From contig NW_019774624.1 of NCBI RefSeq assembly GCF_001039355.2, positions 1,493,116 through 1,520,474 of the forward strand: a DNA stretch of 27,359 nt. The letters are read 5' to 3'. This DNA is from Lingula anatina (Eukaryota; Brachiopoda; Lingulata; Lingulida; Lingulidae). This document shows positions 11,201 through 17,200 of this stretch, piece after piece (within the stretch, counting starts at the first letter, position 1; every line of letters starts with the position of its first letter). The position numbers were made by a program, and so were the translations under genes. The notes beneath the pieces are model-generated. The model was not told the DNA's origin and searched no databases. It was given only the letters and a program-made list of their open reading frames with translations.

Positions 11201-14200
11201 TTTGTTTTTTCTGGGTCTTACATAATTTTCAAGCTTGCCGAATATTGCTTCTGGTTTATCCTCTTCATCTTCTTCCCAAGTGAATGTTTTGTAAATTTCT
11301 CTCCCTTGTTTTCCAATCCACATGCCTAACCATCCTGCCCTTATCTTATCATCTGTTTGTGATAGTGGACCCTTGAAAACGAGCTCAGCATGCTGTCGGA
11401 ATCGAGTAAATTCCAAGTACAAATTTTTAGACTCCCAATCGAAACTGGGTTGCTCGAATGCATACGCCATTTTAATTAGTGTCTCGCACAATTAAAAATG
11501 TTATGTGGCATGTGTAAGGACTCACTAATAGCTTGAAAAGTTTAACTTCTGACACCATGTAACATAAACGTGCTAACTCTGTAAGCCGCCATGCTGGAAC
11601 ACACGTGTATTATTCAAGTCGCTTACAACATTGTAAAATAAGAGGTGGTCGCTTAAGACAAATAAAATGTTACACCTCCTTCTAGAAAAGACAAATAAAT
11701 AATTCAATATAAAATATCACACAGTACCATAAAAATGAAAAAAAAAAAAATTGGAAGACTTCTAATTCTTCTCTTTCCAGAAAAAGTGCTTGTCTAAAAA
11801 CAAATCAATCGTCATCAGAATTTCACTTTTACATTTTATTAAAAAGAACTTAAATACTTAAAAGCAGAAACCAAGAACAGGTAAAAAAAAAAAAAAAAAA
11901 AATGAAACTTACATGTTCTCATTAAAACTATACGTTCAGATTCTGCCTGTTCTGCAGCCGATGCAAGCAGTCTGCCGCAACACATTGATTAGCAGGAACC
12001 GCCGGCACTTGTGCCGTCGCTTTGACGTGCGGCTCTGAGGACTCGTGTTTCTTAATGCCATCTAATCGTAGTAAGGTTTTGCCTTGAACGAAAGGTGAAG
12101 AATCTCCTTGATAGCATGCTTTGCATGCTGAGCTATGCTGTCAAAAACAAGCCAAGTGCGCCCCGATTGCCGTGACGGTAGAAATCCTCTTTGGCGTTTA
12201 TCTGTTTAATTTCGTATAATTTCTTTTTCTTTGACATTTCTGGCTCAGCTGTTTGTTAGGGTAACCTTTATCCGGGCTTTGCACCGTCAAAATATTTCAG
12301 AAACTTCTCCATGACGAAAGTTGGAAAGAGAAACACGTGGTAGACAGAAGCGCCATTATTTTGAAGTAATGTCCGCCATTGTTTCATTTCAACCAATGAA
12401 AAGCGGCACACATGACACCCCCATTCCCCAGGCATTACGTCATCTTCCTGTCCCTATCTGCTTCATAAAACGACCAGCTATAAATAACTGTAGATCTAAT
12501 AATAGTAATGGAGATTCTGCGAAAACACGGCGAAGTCAACAGGTCGGTTACTGCGACAGTGAATCTTGTGGGAAACATAACGACTTAGGTTAAGCTAAAT
12601 TTTGAGATTGAAATCTTGAGGTTTACTCTTTATGTCCATAAATTATTCAGTTGCCCGACCGGACAACAACTTCGTAATTTTAAGTTGCCCGACACGCTTT
12701 TTAGTTGTCCCGGGCAATCGGACAACCGCTTATTTCGCTGACTGCATCACTCTGTGGCATTTCATACTTTGATGAAATGCACTGAAGATATACACATCTT
12801 GAAATCAATATTTTTCTCCATATGGCTAAATGTGTGTGGTTCCATGTATCCCTTTGGTTATCAGCTTGTGTTAAGATGTACTTTTTAGGAGCTGAGGGTA
12901 GTTATTTTATCAAAATGTCAGCATAGAGTATTAGAAATAATTTCATCAAAATACCACATAGAGTATTAGAAATAATTTCATCAAAATACCACATAGGGTA
13001 TTATCAATAATTTCATCAAAATGTCTTATTGAAATACTAGAAATGATGGACAAATAATATATTATGGATATAAGGATATTATTGCTATTTTTTATACCTC
13101 TGTCAGTCTCTGTGACTACCCTCTGTGACTGATTACTATTCTGACTGAACATTTCACTCCCCCCCCCCCCCCCCTTCCCGTTTCACTTTCCTAGATCCTA
13201 CACATGCACTCGTGTCTTCATTTCTGAAGTACCTCATCATGGCCATGGACAATGTCCACATACCCAAGACATTCTACAGTACAGTAAGGTCTTGTTGTAG
13301 TCATAGACCATATGAACTGAGACTAAGATAACAGAAATATTGAACAGTCAATCCAGTCAAGATCAAACAGAGCTTTGGTTCAACATTTGTTGTATTAATG
13401 GAGTTTCATAGAAACAAAGTGCACTTACAAAGAGATTAATTATCTGATAATGTTGCTTGCAATCATACTGTAATGTGTTTATGTAACATAATCTTTAATG
13501 TTTTGATAATTCCTATGAGATAATAGCCAAACCTCCCAGAGAGACAGTCATTAAAGGTACTTAACACCTACTAGATGGGACATCAGAGTGCTATGTTCAA
13601 GTTTCAATGGGTGCTTCAGATATTGACTTTTTTCATAATTATTTCAGATAAATGTAAAAGATAGCTAACAACATACTGTTAAATGTCAAAGACGTTTTCG
13701 TTTTCCATATTACATTGTATTTAGATAGCTTCGTAGTGCTCTATTCCATATGTTGATTGATGCAAATTCGTGCAAAATATTTGTTTTCATTCATGATTAC
13801 TTACAGTGCAGTGATATTTTATGTAGGCATGCCTCACGTTTTTATTGTTCTAGAGAATAAAAGTGAAATCTCAGAGAAGAATAATGCTTTTCACACAGGA
13901 ATCAACTATTAGAACAATGAACTCTGGATTAATCTCAATATTTGTTTCAGATATGGGTAGCTATAAAGGGGAGATACTTAAAAGATTGATCGCAGTTGTG
14001 CTAGAGATCATACTAATAATAGAAAATTGTTTCAGTATTTGTTTACCATATTGATTTTTTTTTTTCTGAGGAACAAAAGCATTAATAAATGATGCAGAAT
14101 TTCCAAATAGAAAATGTAGTTATTCCAGAGTTATTTTCAGATTTTGTTTTGATTAAAGGTGGTGATTTCGTGCATGACAGTGACAGTGAAAGAGGCTAAC

Positions 14201-17200
14201 TTTTGTTTCAATTCTCAGTGGAATGATACAGTAATACAATACTGTAATTAATCATATCAACAATAAGAATTGACAGATGTGTTAAACTTTTATTTCAATG
14301 GCACTGTGAAATGATTACCAAAATTTCAGAGAAAAACTAATGGAATATTTTCACTGATGCTTGGGCTCTTTTTATGTACAGACACAGATGTGTCTGTACA
14401 TATAGCCATCATCTGCGTCTGTCGTCGCTGTCGTCGCCGTCGCCGTGCACTTTTACCGATAACATGATAAGTGGAAAAGTATTTTACCTTTTGACTTGAA
14501 ACTTGCAGAACTGATGAAAGTTCATAATACGCAGGTCAAGTTCGAAAATCAGCATGATCGGGTCACTTTTAGGGAATTTATGCTGTTTTTTCACTTTTTT
14601 CAGCATATATGCAGCACTGATAACACGATAAGTGGAAAACCATTTTACCTTTTGACTTGAAACTTACAGAACTGATAAATATTCATAATACGCAGGTCAA
14701 GTTCGAAAATCAGCATGATCGGGTCACTTTTAGGGAATTTATGCTGTTTTTTCACTTTTTTCAGCATATATGCAGCACCGATAACACAATAAGTGGAAAA
14801 CCATTTAACCTTTTAACTTGAAACTTACAGAACTGATGAATATTCATAATACGCAGGTCAAGTTCGAAAATCAGCATGATCGGGTCACTTTNNNNNNNNN
14901 NNNNNNNNNNNNNNNNNNNNNNNNNNNNNNNNNNNNNNNNNNNNNNNNNNNNNNNNNNNNNNNNNNNNNNNNNNNNNNNNNNNNNNNNNNNNNNNNNNNN
15001 NNNNNNNNNNNNNNNNNNNNNNNNNNNNNNNNNNNNNNNNNNNNNNNNNNNNNNNNNNNNNNNNNNNNNNNNNNNNNNNNNNNNNNNNNNNNNNNNNNNN
15101 NNNNNNNNNNNNNNNNNNNNNNNNNNNNNNNNNNNNNNNNNNNNNNNNNNNNNNNNNNNNNNNNNNNNNNNNNNNNNNNNNNNNNNNNNNNNNNNNNNNN
15201 NNNNNNNNNNNNNNNNNNNNNNNNNNNNNNNNNNNNNNNNNNNNNNNNNNNNNNNNNNNNNNNNNNNNNNNNNNNNNNNNNNNNNNNNNNNNNNNNNNNN
15301 NNNNNNNNNNNNNNNNNNNNNNNNNNNNNNNNNNNNNNNNNNNNNNNNNNNNNNNNNNNNNNNNNNNNNNNNNNNNNNNNNNNNNNNNNNNNNNNNNNNT
15401 TTTGGCAGTTAAACAGTTTTTTGTGAAAATTTAATTTTTCACATATTGGCATTTTCAAGGTGTGACTTTAAAGTTCCATGATCTTGAAGACTTTTGCTTG
15501 TCACATTTTCTGAATGTCCATGTTACTAATATTTTATTAATAACATTTGATTGTCATTATGCTGTTAAACATTATGTAATGTTGCATCAAAATTTGAAGA
15601 AACCCCTATTTTGGGCACTGCTCCTATGATGACCATTTAAGGGAAATCATGTCACTTACTGTTCTCAAACTTACAGGAAAGAAACATGGGTCTAACATAC
15701 AGCTTCAATAGGCAACGCAGTCTGTTTGGTAAATTTTTCTGGCAATTTAACAGTTTTTTGTGAAAATTAAATTTTTCACTTATTTGCATCTTTATTTTCT
15801 GTTCTTTGTCTGTACATTTGACAGCTTTGCTGCCTTGTTTCTGTTTCAACTTGTATTTTATTATATTGTTTCAGAGGACTGATGTCCCAGAAAGTTGAAG
15901 TAAATGGTGCTAGCATTCACTACATTAGCAGTGGGATTGGAGACCATGCATTACTACTACTGCCTGGGGCTCTTGGTAGGTGAAGGTCACTGAGGTGAAG
16001 GTGAAGGTCATTTGATTCAGTTTGGACTTTTTTATTTTAAGGAAAAATGGAAAAGTGTTGTATTTGAAGTGTGTTCACTGGAATTGTTGGCAATGATAAT
16101 TAATGGAGAAGAGTGTGTTTATACAAACCCTCATATGTCTCCCTCACAGGTTGTGCAGTCACTGACTTCAGTCCTCAGGTGGAACACTTAGACAAAGCCA
16201 AGTTCACAGTAATAGCCTGGGATCCGCGGGGTTACGGCAACAGTAGGCCTCCAGATAGAGACTGGCCTCTCACCTTCCTGAGCCGAGATGCTGACGATGC
16301 TGCAGGAATGATGGAGGTACAATGATCATGGTGGTCATCAAAAATTTCGTTGATTGTTCTGGTATTTATTCATAAATTCCAAACATCTCATCGATTCCAT
16401 TTATCTATGTTGATTTATTTTAGAAACTAGGTTACAGTAGCTACTCTCTCCTTGGCTGGAGTGACGGTGGTAATACCGCCATGATCATGGCCGCCAGGTA
16501 TCCTGAGCGTATACGTAAACTGGTCATGTGGGGCTCCAACTGCTTCACCACTGAGAAGGATATGGAGTGTATTAAAGGTAGGCTTGGTTGTGACAGATTG
16601 TGTTAGCTGTGACAGGTTGTGACAGATTGTGTTAGATGTGATGACTGTGCCACATTGTGTTAGATGTGACAGATGGGAAAGTGTGACTGTGGAGTAGGAT
16701 GTGACCAATTTCAACATATTGTTTAAGATGTCAATTTGTCAACACAGAAACCTTGTTTTAAGACTTTGATGAAAATCCAAAGAACTTCTGGTATTTCCAG
16801 CTGTCCGTGATCTTAGCAAATGGAGTGACAGAATGAAACAACCCTTCATTCATGTTTATGGAGAGGAGTATTTCAAGGCACAGTGGGAGGCCTGGTATCA
16901 GGCATATAGCGATTATTTCTACAAAAACAAAGGTAAACAATGCATTTAGTACTTGACAAATATATACTTATTCACATTTCATATTTTTTGCAATTTATTT
17001 CAATATATTTGCATTTGTAAGCCCTTAGTTTATTTGTATGCAAAATCTGATTAGAAGAATTGAAATTTTCTTTTACTTAGTTTATTTGTATGCAAAATCC
17101 GATTAAAAGGGATTGAACTTTTCTTTTACTATCATTATCTGTTATCTTATCTACATTTAAGTGAATCCTAGGTTTTATGATCCAGCTGCCAAAGCCAATA

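Larger units (their letters stand above)
6975..11674 (-). mobile_element. Intact-looking Ty3/gypsy LTR retrotransposon, 4.70 kb
   Basis: Two 117-bp LTRs (6975-7091, 11558-11674) differ by one base (C/T at 7022 versus 11605). They start TGTAACAT and end ATGTTACA and are flanked by the 5-bp duplication CCTCC. Reading on the minus strand the order is 5' LTR, primer site, one gag-pol frame, polypurine tract, 3' LTR. Every cis element and catalytic motif expected for autonomous movement is visible. The order PR-RT-RNase H-IN places it in Metaviridae. The single fused frame and short LTRs recall Mag/SURL-type elements, but lineage was not tested. It lies inside the DNA transposon relic and antisense to BPHL. 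Confidence 0.95.
6117..12744 (-). mobile_element. hAT-like DNA transposon relic carrying a nested retrotransposon
   Basis: The left end begins CAGTCTGTGAAATAAGC; the right end, reverse-complemented, begins CAGTCAGCGAAATAAGC (15 of 17 identical). The hexamer CATCAC lies directly outside both ends (6111-6116 and 12745-12750). Both ends carry several RTTGYCC-type motifs in both orientations. Without the gypsy insertion and one copy of its target duplication it is about 1.92 kb. On the minus strand are transposase-like N-terminal remnants. CAGT-type tips and a BED/TTF-like zinc finger suggest hAT, but a 6-bp duplication is short for that group (8 bp is usual). Confidence 0.65.

Noticed and set aside
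8763-11329. Plus-strand open frames within the retrotransposon
   Set aside because: They are antisense shadows of the gag-pol frame, which has clear catalytic motifs.
11471-11491. Start of gag-pol seven codons upstream
   Set aside because: That codon is TTG, not ATG; the first ATG in frame, with good context, ends at 11470.
12321-12593. 90-codon plus-strand frame in the right part of the DNA transposon
   Set aside because: No recognisable domain; the minus strand carries the zinc-finger fragments.
12925-13022. CRISPR-like array
   Set aside because: The 35-bp units are directly adjacent with no unique spacers, and the genome is animal; a plain tandem repeat.
14818-15458. Open frames across the N run
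   Set aside because: Unknown bases give no stops; the frames have no meaning.
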